64,000 nt of DNA from Lamprobacter modestohalophilus (GTDB lineage Bacteria; Pseudomonadota; Gammaproteobacteria; Chromatiales; Chromatiaceae), in the NCBI RefSeq assembly GCF_016583905.1, contig NZ_NRRY01000015.1:1-64000 (forward strand). Direction: 5' to 3'. Positions 19,890 through 29,156 of the stretch are shown piece by piece (positions within the stretch are counted from its first letter, which is position 1; each line of letters begins with the position of its first letter). Position numbers and translations under genes: made by a program. The notes under the pieces were generated by a model. It did not search any database. It was given only the letters and a program-made list of their open reading frames with translations, and had not been told where the DNA came from.

Positions 19890-20497
19890 GTCGCCGCGCC
19901 CCACAGGAAATAGAGCCCCGCCGCCATGACCAGGGCGCCGGCGCCCCGCAGTATCTGCGCCCCCGGTTCCCAGCGCTGGATGAGCCCGCTGGTGATGCCG
20001 ACGCCGTGCAGCAGGCCGGTGGCGATGACGAAGCCAAGGCTATAGAGCATCGCGTTCTGGCCGGCCTGAAGCTCGGTGCCGTGGGCATGGCCGTGGAAGA
20101 CGGCGAAGCAGGCGACCACGATCACCGCGACGGCCAGGGGCAACCGTACCCGCCCGAGCACCAGGGCGCCGAGCACCACGGCCGACAGCGCGATGCCGAT
20201 CTCCACGCCGGGCAGGGGGATGCCGATCAGTCCCAGCATGCCGCCGAAGGCCATCAACATCGGAAAGGCCACCGGCAGGACCCACAACGCCGGCATGCCG
20301 AGCTGGGCGCCCCACAGGCCCACGGCAATCATGGCGACGACGTGGTCGAGCCCGGAGACGGGGTGGGACAGGCCACTCAGGAAGCCGCCGGCCTGTCCGG
20401 ATTCCACGTGGGCCCAGGCGGCCAGCGGCCAAAGGGCGACCAGTACGAGCAGGGATGCGAGGATCGCTTTACGGCCGCATCGCTTGGCAGGGTTCAT
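19886..20497 (-). CDS. HupE/UreJ family protein
   Basis: 203 residues. A signal segment ends AAWAH, then comes the classical HupE/UreJ signature HPVSGLDHVVAMIAVGLWGAQLG, five more helices and a second His cluster FAVFHGHAHGTEL. These residues match the metal-handling positions of HupE/UreJ nickel permeases. There is no urease or hydrogenase gene in the window, so a role outside those pathways is likely. Coupled by ATGA to the next gene, and 10 nt after the HupE_UreJ_2-type gene. Confidence 0.9.
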   Translation of the reverse strand: MNPAKRCGRKAILASLLVLVALWPLAAWAHVESGQAGGFLSGLSHPVSGLDHVVAMIAVGLWGAQLGMPALWVLPVAFPMLMAFGGMLGLIGIPLPGVEIGIALSAVVLGALVLGRVRLPLAVAVIVVACFAVFHGHAHGTELQAGQNAMLYSLGFVIATGLLHGVGITSGLIQRWEPGAQILRGAGALVMAAGLYFLWGAAT

Positions 20498-20507
20498 TTG
20501 CTCCTCC

Positions 20508-21512
20508 TCAGAACATCATCGCGGTGCGCTGGATGGTCCAGTAGGCACCGAGGGAGCCAATCGCGTACGCCGGCCCCAATTCGGCCCAGCGGGGCCAGCG
20601 GAATTCCAGCGTCCGCATCGCTCGGTAAGACAACAGGATCAGGGCCACGAAGGCGAGCTGCCCCAGTTCGACACCGACGTTGAACATGGCCAGCGTGAGC
20701 GGGATCTCGGCGCGTGGCATTCCAACCACGGACAGGCCACTGGCGAAACCGAAACCATGCAGCAGCCCGAAGCAGAACGCGACCACCCAGGGATGGCGGA
20801 TGGTCAAGCTGGTGTGCCCCCGCCACACCCGCACCATCTCTGGGCCGAGGAACAGGATCGACAGGGCGATGGCCGCGTTGAGTGGCGGCCCCGGCACACT
20901 GGCGTAACCGAGGGTGGCGAGCCCCAGGGTGATGCTGTGGGCGACGGTGAAGGCGGTGATGGTCTTCACCAGCATGCGATTCCCGCGCACGATGACCAGC
21001 AGCCCGAGCACGAACAGCAGGTGGTCGATGCCGAGCAGGATGTGATGGAAACCCAGCACCAGGTATTCCCCAGCCGTGACATGCCACGGCCGCTCACCGC
21101 GCAGCACCGCCTCCGGCTTGCTAGGGCGCACCACCTGGGACGCCTCGCTGCCATCCAGCCGGGCGAGGCGCACGAACACGTCCGTGATGGTCTGCTCCAG
21201 CCCAGGGAAGCCGATGACGCTGCCGTTGAGGGTGCCCGGTGGCACCGTCACGACCTGCCGGCGCAGGTCCGCGCTCGCCAACCGCTGCACGCTGGGCTCG
21301 CCCACGGGCCGCCAATCCGCCGGCAGCGCCAGACGCGCCGGATGCGACTTGCCGTAGTAGATCGGTGCCCGCCAGACGATCTCCCAACGCTCGGTGGTAA
21401 GCTGGCGGATCTCGAGCAGGCCGGGCTGGGACTCGTGCGCGCTGCCCGGGACCGACCAGAACCCGGCCATCAACAGCAGCAGCACGGCAAGTTTGCGCAG
21501 CGCCCTGTTCAC
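20508..21512 (-). CDS. HupE/UreJ_2 family membrane protein with periplasmic domain
   Basis: 334 residues: a signal peptide, a soluble periplasmic domain (about 25-140; LEIRQLTTERWEIVWRAP), then about seven helices beginning GFHHILLGIDHLLFVLGLL, the His-rich HupE_UreJ_2 motif, and later LLHGFGFASGL. The extracytoplasmic domain suggests it receives a substrate or partner before transport. Start ATG 21512 overlaps the parvulin stop (ATGA), so translation is coupled. Confidence 0.88.
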   Translation of the reverse strand: MNRALRKLAVLLLLMAGFWSVPGSAHESQPGLLEIRQLTTERWEIVWRAPIYYGKSHPARLALPADWRPVGEPSVQRLASADLRRQVVTVPPGTLNGSVIGFPGLEQTITDVFVRLARLDGSEASQVVRPSKPEAVLRGERPWHVTAGEYLVLGFHHILLGIDHLLFVLGLLVIVRGNRMLVKTITAFTVAHSITLGLATLGYASVPGPPLNAAIALSILFLGPEMVRVWRGHTSLTIRHPWVVAFCFGLLHGFGFASGLSVVGMPRAEIPLTLAMFNVGVELGQLAFVALILLSYRAMRTLEFRWPRWAELGPAYAIGSLGAYWTIQRTAMMF

Positions 21513-22417
21513 TGACCGGCCTGTACCTGCGCGGCTTGTTGTGCAGCGGCGGTGTCAGGCGCTGGGGCTGCCGAGTCCTGCTGCATCACGATCTCGTAGC
21601 GCTCGCGCAGGCGCTGGTAGGCCTGCTCTTTGGTCTCGTGGCGGCGTTGGTCGCGCCACTCGACCAGTACCCTGTCGCGGATCTCCGCCAGCGCCGGCTG
21701 CCTCTCAGGCTCGCACTGCGTGACCAGAACCAGGTGGATTCCGTAGGGAGAGCGAACCGGGCCATCCCAGCCACCCGGTTCGAGCACAACCAATGCCTCG
21801 GCAAAATCCTCCCCGAAATGCCGGGCAATCTCGTCCGGGCTGGCCGCCGCCAGGCCGGGGATGAGCATCGAAACATCACCGCGCGCGTTAGGGTCGCCCC
21901 CGTCACGCAGCGTCTCGAGCAGGCGCCGCGCCTCGGCCGTCGGGTCAGGATGGCGCTCCGGGTTCAGGTAGACCTGCCGGAAGCTCAGCCGGGCCGGTTT
22001 GGCGAAACGCTCCGCGTGTGACTCGAGAAAATCCGCCAACTCCGTATCGGCCGGCTCGGCCTCCGCCGACAGATCATCGAGCAGCACTTCCAGCTTGAGC
22101 GCCAGGCGATTGCGCACATAGGGATCGTCCTGGCCGAGCCCCATGGCCAACGCCTCCCGGTAGTAGATCTCTCTGCGCACGTAGCGCTCGATCAGCCCGT
22201 CGAGCTCGCTCGGCGTGGGCGGCCGCAGCCAGGTGCGCGAGAACTGGGCGGCGAGCTGCTCGACCTGGCCGGGCGTCACGACGATCCGTCGCTCGCCCGC
22301 CTGGTCGGTCTCGCCCGTGAGATTAAACACCAGGAACAGCGCCGCACCCAGCACCAGAAAATGGACCAGTGGCTCACGCAACAGTCTCTGCATAAACCTG
22401 TTCACCCTGATCCTCAT
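21509..22417 (-). CDS. membrane-anchored parvulin-type peptidyl-prolyl isomerase
   Basis: 302 residues: one N-terminal membrane helix (about 18-38), a SurA/PpiD-like N-terminal region (VEQLAAQFSRTWLRPPTPSELDGLIE), and a rotamase-like domain with LSFRQVYLNPERH and GWDGPVRSPYGIHLVLV. It probably folds or stabilises extracytoplasmic products of this operon. It lies 26 nt after the DUF3604 gene and couples to the HupE_UreJ_2 gene. The rotamase domain is divergent, so catalytic activity is uncertain. Confidence 0.85.
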   Translation of the reverse strand: MRIRVNRFMQRLLREPLVHFLVLGAALFLVFNLTGETDQAGERRIVVTPGQVEQLAAQFSRTWLRPPTPSELDGLIERYVRREIYYREALAMGLGQDDPYVRNRLALKLEVLLDDLSAEAEPADTELADFLESHAERFAKPARLSFRQVYLNPERHPDPTAEARRLLETLRDGGDPNARGDVSMLIPGLAAASPDEIARHFGEDFAEALVVLEPGGWDGPVRSPYGIHLVLVTQCEPERQPALAEIRDRVLVEWRDQRRHETKEQAYQRLRERYEIVMQQDSAAPAPDTAAAQQAAQVQAGQ

Positions 22418-22443
22418 CCTTACCTGGCGGGAATCAAGATCGA

Positions 22444-24396
22444 TCAGCCTTTGACCGGCGTGTACCAGATCGGCGAGGTGTAGGCGCGCTCCTGGTGTGT
22501 GGTCTCGGCTTCCTCGGGGATCTCCACGCCGAAGCGGAAGGCGTCGTAGACAACCCAGCGCGGTGTCGGGATCTCCAGGACACGGGCGTAGTAGAAGGCA
22601 GACTGGTCGGGGTCGAAGTCCGGGTCGGTCCAGACGGTACCCAGCTCCGACGCGCCGATGGTGTTGGTCCAGTTGGCGTTCTCCACGTCCACCGTGTTGC
22701 CCACCGGCGGCAATGCGCCATTTGCGTCTGGCTCACGGCCCGCGGACCAGGCGACGTCGTAGACCTTTTCGTGCGTCTCTCCGTCCTTGTCCAGCCAGCC
22801 CTTGACGATCTGGACACGGTCCAGGTTGGCGCCGATCGGGTCGCGCAGCGCGTAGACCATGAAGGTCGGTGCCGATTTGCCTTGCTCGGGTCTTAGGTCA
22901 CCGCCCATCGGCACACCCTTCTCGTAGCCGCGGAAGGCCGGCTGGCGGCTGTTGAGGTCATCGGCCGTGTAGTCCCAGCCGCCGAAGAAGCGGACCATCA
23001 TGCGGGGACCGGTGGTGGCATAGACCTCCTTGCGCTCCATGGCGTCGAAGATCGCGGCGCGGGTGTTCTCCTCGGCCCAGACCGCGGCGTAGCCCGAGGC
23101 CACCAGCATGTCGCCACGGAACTCACCCTTCTCAGTCTTGGCGAAGGCGTGGCCCATGCGCTCCGGCTTCGGCTCGGCATTAGTGGCCTTGCCGAAGAAG
23201 TTCTCCTCCTCGACCGCGGCCAGCGCGGTGTGACTGTCGGTGGAGCCGACCAGGCCGAACTTGTAGGGGTTGGCGCCGTGGCGCTGCTCCAGCAGCAGCC
23301 CGTTTTTCAGGGCCTCGCGGGCGTATTCGTACTGCAGCATGTCCTGCGTCTTGGCCTCGGTCAGGTCAAGGTTGCCGACATCCCAGGTCTCGTAGTCGGC
23401 GAAGGCATCATCCGGCGAGAGGAAGGGGTGCGCCTCGCCGTCGCCCTTGATTTGCGTGATCTCGTACATCGGCTCCCACTTGGCCCGCAAGCGAACATAC
23501 TCGGCATCGATCGCCTTACCGGTGTACTGGGCATCCACCGGGAACATGATGCCGTTGGAGAGGTTGCCGTTGTGCGCCAGCGCCAACGCGGTGCCGCCGG
23601 TGGTCTTCTCGTAGTTCTCGAGCCAGGCATAGAGGTCCAGCGGATCGGTGGAGCCGACCGGCGCCTGGGTCGTGTAGGGAACGACACGCCCAGCCTTGTT
23701 CGCCCCGTCGCGGAAGATCACATTGCGGTGCAGGTTGGCGCCATTGACTAGCGAGGTCCACTCGAAGCCGATCAGGGTCGTGAAACGGCCGGGGTCGTTG
23801 AAGCGCTCGGCCGCGTCGACGACGTCCTCCCAGATCGACTTGTAGGTCTTACCGCCGGGCGAGTACTCGGCCATCATCTCCGGGTCGATCTCCCCCTGGG
23901 AGAAGGTCGTGATGAGATCAAGGGCCGCGGTCGCCGAGGCTTCGCCCCCTTTCTGTAGCCCCTCGTACCAGCCCTTGGCCTGGTCGAAGGCGATGAGGCC
24001 GGGCTTGCCGGACGCGAGGTCGTTGAAGAGTCCCATGCCGTCGGAGTGATCGGCGATCACCAGCCAGTCCAGCGGCCGCGAAAGCTTGGCCGGCTGGCCG
24101 CTGGAGGCCATGACCTCCTCGCCGCGGGCGAAGCGGTAGGCGTCGTCCAGCCCGAGGCGGGCACCGAACAGGCCCGCGTCCATCGACAAGCCGGTGTGCA
24201 GGTGGGTGTCGCCCCAGAACACGCGGCTCGGGAAGCTGCGCTGGGCATAGGGGGAATAGGCCTTGCCGGGGTAGAGATCCGACAGCGACTCCTCGGCAGG
24301 CGTGAACTGCGCCAGGGCCACCTCAGGCAGCAGCAAGGGCGCCGCGGCGAGCAGCACAGCAGCGGCAATCTTCTCGATTCGGTTGTCACTGGTCAT
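22444..24396 (-). CDS. DUF3604 exported metallohydrolase-like protein
   Basis: 650 residues with a signal peptide (ending ALAQ). The PHP-like metal site is visible: [10 protein letters not shown] (H65, H67), [22 protein letters not shown] and [15 protein letters not shown]3604 proteins are predicted periplasmic metal-dependent hydrolases, most uncharacterised. The length and a C-terminal beta-rich region ([14 protein letters not shown]) match the family. It is the enzymatic centrepiece of the cluster, with the parvulin and three HupE/UreJ proteins directly downstream on the same strand. Confidence 0.9.
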   Translation of the reverse strand: MTSDNRIEKIAAAVLLAAAPLLLPEVALAQFTPAEESLSDLYPGKAYSPYAQRSFPSRVFWGDTHLHTGLSMDAGLFGARLGLDDAYRFARGEEVMASSGQPAKLSRPLDWLVIADHSDGMGLFNDLASGKPGLIAFDQAKGWYEGLQKGGEASATAALDLITTFSQGEIDPEMMAEYSPGGKTYKSIWEDVVDAAERFNDPGRFTTLIGFEWTSLVNGANLHRNVIFRDGANKAGRVVPYTTQAPVGSTDPLDLYAWLENYEKTTGGTALALAHNGNLSNGIMFPVDAQYTGKAIDAEYVRLRAKWEPMYEITQIKGDGEAHPFLSPDDAFADYETWDVGNLDLTEAKTQDMLQYEYAREALKNGLLLEQRHGANPYKFGLVGSTDSHTALAAVEEENFFGKATNAEPKPERMGHAFAKTEKGEFRGDMLVASGYAAVWAEENTRAAIFDAMERKEVYATTGPRMMVRFFGGWDYTADDLNSRQPAFRGYEKGVPMGGDLRPEQGKSAPTFMVYALRDPIGANLDRVQIVKGWLDKDGETHEKVYDVAWSAGREPDANGALPPVGNTVDVENANWTNTIGASELGTVWTDPDFDPDQSAFYYARVLEIPTPRWVVYDAFRFGVEIPEEAETTHQERAYTSPIWYTPVKG

Positions 24397-24540
24397 CTTG
24401 GTTCTCCTCTGGATTCCGGTTGTTGTTCTTTGCCTTGGCCGTTCTCATCGATACATTCGGGTGGGGCGAAGCGTCGACCTGCCGGCCAAGCGTCCAGCGC
24501 CCGCGACCTAACCTCAGCATCCCTGCTGCCGATGCCTCGG

Positions 24541-24675
24541 CTACTTGCTGAGCTGGCGCCCGAGCGCGGGAATCCAGAGGAAGCCCGGACCGATGCCGAA
24601 AGACTCGGACTTGAAGTCGCCGAGGGTCGCGCCGGAACCGATGTCGCCCGTCAACTGGTTTTAGTAGTTCGCTCG
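24541..24675 (-). pseudogene. 3' stub of a SphA/phenol-MetA-type outer-membrane protein
   Basis: The minus strand reads NQLTGDIGSGATLGDFKSES followed by FGIGPGFLWIPALGRQLSK and a stop at 24541, a pattern typical of the C-terminal strands of SphA-like (Phenol_MetA_deg) barrels. It is preceded in frame by TAC TAA (24661-24666), so the frame is broken and no start exists. The rest of the gene is absent. It sits in the 300-bp gap between DUF3604 and a four-helix protein. Confidence 0.6.
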
Positions 24676-24697
24676 GTGGTACGGAGCGCTCGGATCT

Positions 24698-25222
24698 CTA
24701 CCTCTGATCTAAATTAGGGTCGCTCGGCAAGGGTCCGAAGAACATCTGCTTGGCCTTGTCCTTACCGACCAGGCGGACCAATTCATGCAGGGTGCAGTAC
24801 ATCAGAATCAGCAGGAACAGGAGGATCTGAACGGCCCAGAAATGTGGCCAGACGATCTCGGCGAGCAGTTTCTCGTTGCCGGCGACCACACCGCCGGCCT
24901 GTCGAGCGAAGTCGACAAGCCGCTCCGCATAGTGCACCACCGCGGCAACCAACTGATACAGGAGTGTCTTCCAGACCACGTTGTAGATCAGCGGTTTTTC
25001 GGGGTAACGATTGATGATGGGCAGCAAGTCGGCGATCAGCACCGCCTTGCCGAGGATGAGGGCCGCAAGGGCAACCGATACCGATGTCGTGGCCGGGATG
25101 CCGGTCCCCTCGAGCATCAAGACGCGGATCACGACCACCAGATGCAGGGCGACGAAGAAATAGAGCGTCGGCGGCAGGATCGCCAGAAACTCCTTTTTAA
25201 GCTTGGTGAAAACGCTGTTCAT
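24698..25222 (-). CDS. four-helix conserved membrane protein
   Basis: 174 residues with helices at about 15-38, 48-68, 85-105 and 130-152. The N-terminus (MNSVFTKLKKEFLAILPPTLYFF) and the INRYPEKPLIYNVVWKT loop look conserved in character. The C-terminus ends GPLPSDPNLDQR. Start ATG 25222 was chosen because the upstream extension is basic and unlike the protein. Family not recognised with certainty. It belongs to the minus-strand cluster and could be a partner of the neighbouring exported proteins. Confidence 0.75.
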   Translation of the reverse strand: MNSVFTKLKKEFLAILPPTLYFFVALHLVVVIRVLMLEGTGIPATTSVSVALAALILGKAVLIADLLPIINRYPEKPLIYNVVWKTLLYQLVAAVVHYAERLVDFARQAGGVVAGNEKLLAEIVWPHFWAVQILLFLLILMYCTLHELVRLVGKDKAKQMFFGPLPSDPNLDQR

Positions 25223-25354
25223 GGTGTCCGCGGTTCCTGCCGGGCAGGATGCCCGACGCTGTTCAGGTCTCCCGATCCGCAAGAGCGGCTCGGGCTGGGT
25301 GGATCGACCTGGGTCAATCGTCCAGGCGCGTCCGGACATCTCAACCCGGACATC

Positions 25355-25690
25355 TCAACGCACGCCAACCCGATTGACGGGACCACCGAGATTGACCCCG
25401 ACGCCGCCGCTGTAACCCACGCCGACCTGCCCTGCGCCGGCCCCCGGCAGCACGCCGACGCCGGACGCCGGTCCTCCTACCCCGCCGGCTCCGACCCCAG
25501 GGGTCACCGCCCGCACCGTCGTGCGTCGCGCCACGCCGGCATAACTGATCGGGGTCGCCGGCCGCCCGACAACGGCCTCGGCGCTGGCGATCCAACCGCC
25601 TGGGGACGAGGGCGCGAGCGCGCCATTGGCCAGCCAGCCGGCGGTTGCCAGGCTCAACATCATCAGCGATCGACCTGGATTGAATCTCAT
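25355..25690 (-). CDS. small exported protein, GRP-motif family, Gly-rich tail
   Basis: 111 residues: a signal/anchor helix (about 8-28), the motif AEAVVGRPATPISYAGVARR, then a Gly/Val-rich tail (GVGAGGVGGPASGVGV). The same motif occurs in the 107-residue protein at 26586-26909, so the two are paralogues flanking the DUF2092 gene. Its ATG overlaps the DUF2092 stop (ATGA), which fixes the start. No family known to me. Confidence 0.7.
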   Translation of the reverse strand: MRFNPGRSLMMLSLATAGWLANGALAPSSPGGWIASAEAVVGRPATPISYAGVARRTTVRAVTPGVGAGGVGGPASGVGVLPGAGAGQVGVGYSGGVGVNLGGPVNRVGVR

Positions 25691-26475
25691 GGCGTCTCTC
25701 CGGCGGGCGCCCCGGGAGGCAGTTCGTCGAGTCCGGTCAACGCGTCCGGCTCCAGTCGGGTCGCGCCATCGGGCACCTTGAAGACGAAGGCATCGGCCGC
25801 CGGGGCGGCCTCGGTGCTCCAATCCTTGACCTGGAGCGTGTATTGAGGCGCGCTGTTGACGGTCTTGCTGGTGATCACGAGTTTCCTCGGGATGGGCCGT
25901 TCGCCCAACTCCACCCAGAGCTGCCAGTCGGTGTCGGCATTGCGGAAGGCCAGATGTTCGCACTCCACGCCGTCGATCACGCCGCGCCCGATGTGCTTGG
26001 ACTCCAACACCCCGGCGACCAGCGCCTCGTAGGCGTTCGACAGGAGCAGATCGGCGCCGGGCAAGGCAATGCCGTGCCCCATCCGCAGTGCCTCGATCAA
26101 GGCATCCAGGTTGTCCGGTCCCTCGAATTGGGCGTAGGCGTCCAGATTCCGGCCCAGAATGCTGACTGTCTTGCCATCGAACACTAGCTCAACATCCGCG
26201 TAACCGCCGACCCGGTGAGCGCGCAGTTTGTCCGGACGCTGGAGCCGCAGATCGCCCGAGTTGGTGAACTGAATCTTTTCGAGCCGAGGGGTGATGATCT
26301 CGATCGAACTGTCGAACGTCAGCGACAGAGTCTGCTGCTGGCTGACGTAGTCGAGCGAGGTCTTGAGGATGGCCTTGGCGTCATCGGCTTGGGCCTGGGC
26401 CTGGGCCTGTGCCAGCGGCAGTCCGGAAAGGAGTGCGGCCAAACCGGCGGCATAGAGGCTAGGGTGGAGTGTCAT
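25687..26475 (-). CDS. DUF2092 family exported protein
   Basis: 262 residues with a signal peptide containing an Ala-Gln run (AQAQAQAQA, coded by three GGGCCT repeats), then a LolA/RseB-like beta domain: SLTFDSSIEIITPRLEKIQF, GDLRLQRPDKLRAHRVGG, YADVELVFDGKTVSILG and VECEHLAFRNADTDWQLWV. DUF2092 members are predicted periplasmic proteins related to lipoprotein carriers. It lies between the two GRP-motif proteins and couples to one of them, suggesting a joint complex or regulatory role in the envelope. Confidence 0.85.
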   Translation of the reverse strand: MTLHPSLYAAGLAALLSGLPLAQAQAQAQADDAKAILKTSLDYVSQQQTLSLTFDSSIEIITPRLEKIQFTNSGDLRLQRPDKLRAHRVGGYADVELVFDGKTVSILGRNLDAYAQFEGPDNLDALIEALRMGHGIALPGADLLLSNAYEALVAGVLESKHIGRGVIDGVECEHLAFRNADTDWQLWVELGERPIPRKLVITSKTVNSAPQYTLQVKDWSTEAAPAADAFVFKVPDGATRLEPDALTGLDELPPGAPAGETP

Positions 26476-26585
26476 TGGGCATCGACCTCGTCGTCAGGGT
26501 TGCGGAGCAGTGGGGGCGGGAAAAACAGCAGCGCTCGAACGCCGTGCCTTCGCAATCAGCGGGTCGCTGACACGGACATGCCGAA

Positions 26586-26909
26586 TTACTCGACCCGCAC
26601 CACGACATAGCGCCCGCCGGTCGCCTGGTAGTAAGTAACGCCGCATTGATGCAGCGCCACGCCGTCGATGACGACCGTGCGACAGCCCGCGGGCAGTGTG
26701 GCCGCGTAGACCGAGGTGGCATAGATGGCGCGCCGCGTGGAGCGACGGGCCACGCCTGCGACACTGACCGGCGTGATGGGACGCCCGATGACCGCTTCGG
26801 CGTCGCGGATCACCCAACCGTCCGGAGCCCCGGCGGCTAGCAGCAGCAGGGTCGTCGCCACGCCCAGACCAAGGCCCAGCGGGCGAAGTTGCGTTCTCGT
26901 TTTCATCAT
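26586..26909 (-). CDS. small exported protein, GRP-motif family
   Basis: 107 residues: a hydrophobic signal (about 15-28), then AEAVIGRPITPVSVAGVARR, two cysteines (CRTVVIDGVALHQCGVTYYQ) and a C-terminal GGRYVVVRVE strand. It is a paralogue of the protein at 25355-25690 but has a cysteine-bearing beta tail instead of a Gly-rich one. The tandem ATG at 26909/26906 leaves the start ambiguous by one codon. It is about 110 nt upstream of the DUF2092 start. Confidence 0.7.
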   Translation of the reverse strand: MMKTRTQLRPLGLGLGVATTLLLLAAGAPDGWVIRDAEAVIGRPITPVSVAGVARRSTRRAIYATSVYAATLPAGCRTVVIDGVALHQCGVTYYQATGGRYVVVRVE

Positions 26910-26951
26910 CGATGCCTCTTGCGGAATGCTGGTGAGCGAGTCGGTGAGGGT

Positions 26952-27767
26952 TTAGAAACGGAAGGTCGCCCCCAGTCCCGCGCCACTGAAGCCAAGGTCC
27001 AGATCGACCTTGGCGCTGTCATCGAAGGCATAGTCGAGATGACGATAGGCGAGGACGATATCCCCCCAGTCGAACCGATAGCCGACGCCGAACAGTGCCT
27101 GCCAGGTGAGGCTCGAATCTCCGGTGCCAACATCAACGTAGTAGGGCAGGATCCAGTCGCCACCAGGCCGGAACTCGCCACGCAGGCCAATAATCCCGTC
27201 CCACTGCTGAGGATTGCGCGACAGATGGGCGGTCGGCAGCTCGGGCGGCAGCGGGCCATCAAGGGTCAGGTCCAGCGCCACGTCCAAGGCCAGGTAGCGA
27301 AAGCCAAGGACGGCGTCCGCCGAGACCTGGGGCGCATCCAGCACGCGGTACTGACCGGCCAGTGTCCAGATGGTGCTTTTGAGTTCCAGCGCGGCATCGA
27401 GTTGGACACCCGGTCCACCCGGAACCAGGGCATTCAGCGACTGGCGGTCGTTTCCACTGAGGTCCAGATAGATCAGATCCGTGAAGGCGCCCCAGTCGCC
27501 CTTGCGCATCTCGAAACCGCCCAGGAAGACGAAGTCGAGGGCATTGAGGATGTCATCGGCGCTGACGTCCAGATCCCGACCGCTACCCGCCGGCGTGCGG
27601 GCGCCATTCTTGAAGGTGACATCCCCCGTGACGCCGGGAAACCAGCCGTAGAGATTGACGCCGAACTGCCAGTCGTCCGCGCGGGCCGCTGTCGACCCCG
27701 CCGCCAGGACCATCGCCGCGAGCAGGACGGTGCGACAGTTGTGTGGAAATGCAGTGAAGGAATCCAT
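26952..27767 (-). CDS. outer-membrane beta-barrel protein
   Basis: 271 residues with a signal peptide (ending ARAD). Alternating hydrophobic strands follow: DDWQFGVNLYGWFPGVTGDV, FGVGYRFDWGDIVLAYRHLDY, and a C-terminal strand ending LGATFRF, the usual terminal Phe of outer-membrane barrels. The size and strand number suggest an 8-to-10-stranded barrel of the OmpA-like or OprD-unrelated small type. It is the first gene of the minus-strand cluster, so probably transcribed from the 172-bp divergent region shared with the OruR-like regulator. Confidence 0.85.
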   Translation of the reverse strand: MDSFTAFPHNCRTVLLAAMVLAAGSTAARADDWQFGVNLYGWFPGVTGDVTFKNGARTPAGSGRDLDVSADDILNALDFVFLGGFEMRKGDWGAFTDLIYLDLSGNDRQSLNALVPGGPGVQLDAALELKSTIWTLAGQYRVLDAPQVSADAVLGFRYLALDVALDLTLDGPLPPELPTAHLSRNPQQWDGIIGLRGEFRPGGDWILPYYVDVGTGDSSLTWQALFGVGYRFDWGDIVLAYRHLDYAFDDSAKVDLDLGFSGAGLGATFRF

Positions 27768-27939
27768 CGCGGACCCTCTGGCTGTGCAGCTGATGGGTTA
27801 AGGATGCCGTCGTGCCCAACGGACCGCTGAATGGCGGATCTGGAACAAGGCCGAAAATCTAACAGAGACCTGACCACATCGACTTGACGATTCGTGCCAT
27901 TATTCGCAAAACACTCGGGAATTCTGGAGATACGACCCG

Positions 27940-29010
27940 ATGAGCGTCGCCCCGCCGAGCATCCCCTCGCTGCGTCTTGAAAGTCGATTGGGCTGCGCCG
28001 AGGACTTGCGGGTGCAGCCGCTGCTCGGCGTCCCAGCGCTGTTGCGCGAGTTTGGAATCGATCCCAGGGCCGCGCTCGAACGCGTCGGGATCGATCCGCG
28101 CGTCTTCCTTGATCCCGAACAACGCGTCCCCTTCGAGCAGGTCGGACGCCTGCTGGTCGAATGCGTCACCCTGACCGGCTGCCCCTGGTTCGGACTGCGG
28201 GTCGGCGAGCGCGCGGGCGCGTCCGTGCTGGGTCTGATCGGTGAGCTGGCGGGCCAGTCGGCCACCGTTGGGGCCGGGCTGCGCAGCCTCATCCTGCACT
28301 TTCATCTGCATGATCGTGGTGCGGCACCCGTGCTCCATGCTGGCCGTGGTCAGGACGTCGAGCTGGCCTATGTCATCCACACGTTCGGGATGCGGGGCGC
28401 CGCGCAGATCGCCGATGGCGCGATGGCGATCGCCTACCATCTGCTGCGGGGGCTCTGCGGTCCTGGCTGGGCACCCATCAAAGTGACCTTCAACCACCAG
28501 GCACCGGCCGATCCCGCGCCCTACCGTGCCTTTTTTGGCGCGCCGGTGCACTTCAACCAGAGCCGCCCGGCGCTGGTGTTCGCGGCACAGTGGCTCCAGC
28601 AACCCATTGCCGGGGCCGATGCCCTGACGCGCGAACACCTGTTGCGGCGGGTCGCCGAGATCGAGCGCGCCAAGCCGGCACTGTTTACGGACAAGGTCCG
28701 ACAGGTTCTGATCGAGCTGATGGTGATCGACAAACCCTCGCTCGCAGCCGCCTGTGTGCTGCTCGGCGTGAGCCGACGCACCCTCTATCGTCGGCTCGAA
28801 GCCGAGGGCGCCCGTCCCGGCGAACTGCAGGACGAGGTGAACGAGTCTGTGGCGAAACAATTGCTGCTGGAGTCGCGGATGCCCATGAGTGAGATCGCCG
28901 CCACCCTGCATTATTCCGAATCCTCCGCCTTCTGGCGTGCCTTCAAGGGTTGGACCGGCATGACGCCGAGCGCCTATCGGCGTCAATTCGCCAGCCCCGC
29001 CGGCAGTTGA
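27940..29010 (+). CDS. AraC-family regulator, OruR/ArgR-like
   Basis: 356 residues. The N-terminal ligand-binding domain (Arabinose_bd type, about 20-200; LLREFGIDPRAALERVGID, FEQVGRLLVECVTLTGC) and C-terminal AraC HTH (about 255-350; LAAACVLLGVSRRTLYRRLEAEG and ATLHYSESSAFWRAFKGWTGMTP) are clear. GGAG precedes the ATG. Divergent from the outer-membrane protein gene, it is the best candidate to control the 19.3-27.8 kb cluster. Confidence 0.9.
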   Translation: MSVAPPSIPSLRLESRLGCAEDLRVQPLLGVPALLREFGIDPRAALERVGIDPRVFLDPEQRVPFEQVGRLLVECVTLTGCPWFGLRVGERAGASVLGLIGELAGQSATVGAGLRSLILHFHLHDRGAAPVLHAGRGQDVELAYVIHTFGMRGAAQIADGAMAIAYHLLRGLCGPGWAPIKVTFNHQAPADPAPYRAFFGAPVHFNQSRPALVFAAQWLQQPIAGADALTREHLLRRVAEIERAKPALFTDKVRQVLIELMVIDKPSLAAACVLLGVSRRTLYRRLEAEGARPGELQDEVNESVAKQLLLESRMPMSEIAATLHYSESSAFWRAFKGWTGMTPSAYRRQFASPAGS

Positions 29011-29156
29011 CCGACAGGCGAGACCGCGGTGCCAAAAAACGACAAACTCCGGGTCTCGGGGCATTCCATCAACGAGCACGCCTTCAGGCTTGGTCTTGAT
29101 GGTCGGCGCACCCCCGAAACCGTCCCGAAAAGGACCGTTCAGGCGAGTTCGCCAAC

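Noticed and set aside
27859-29079. 406-codon minus-strand frame over the AraC-type regulator
   Set aside because: Antisense of the clearly recognisable regulator; rich in Arg/Gly/His and without family motifs.
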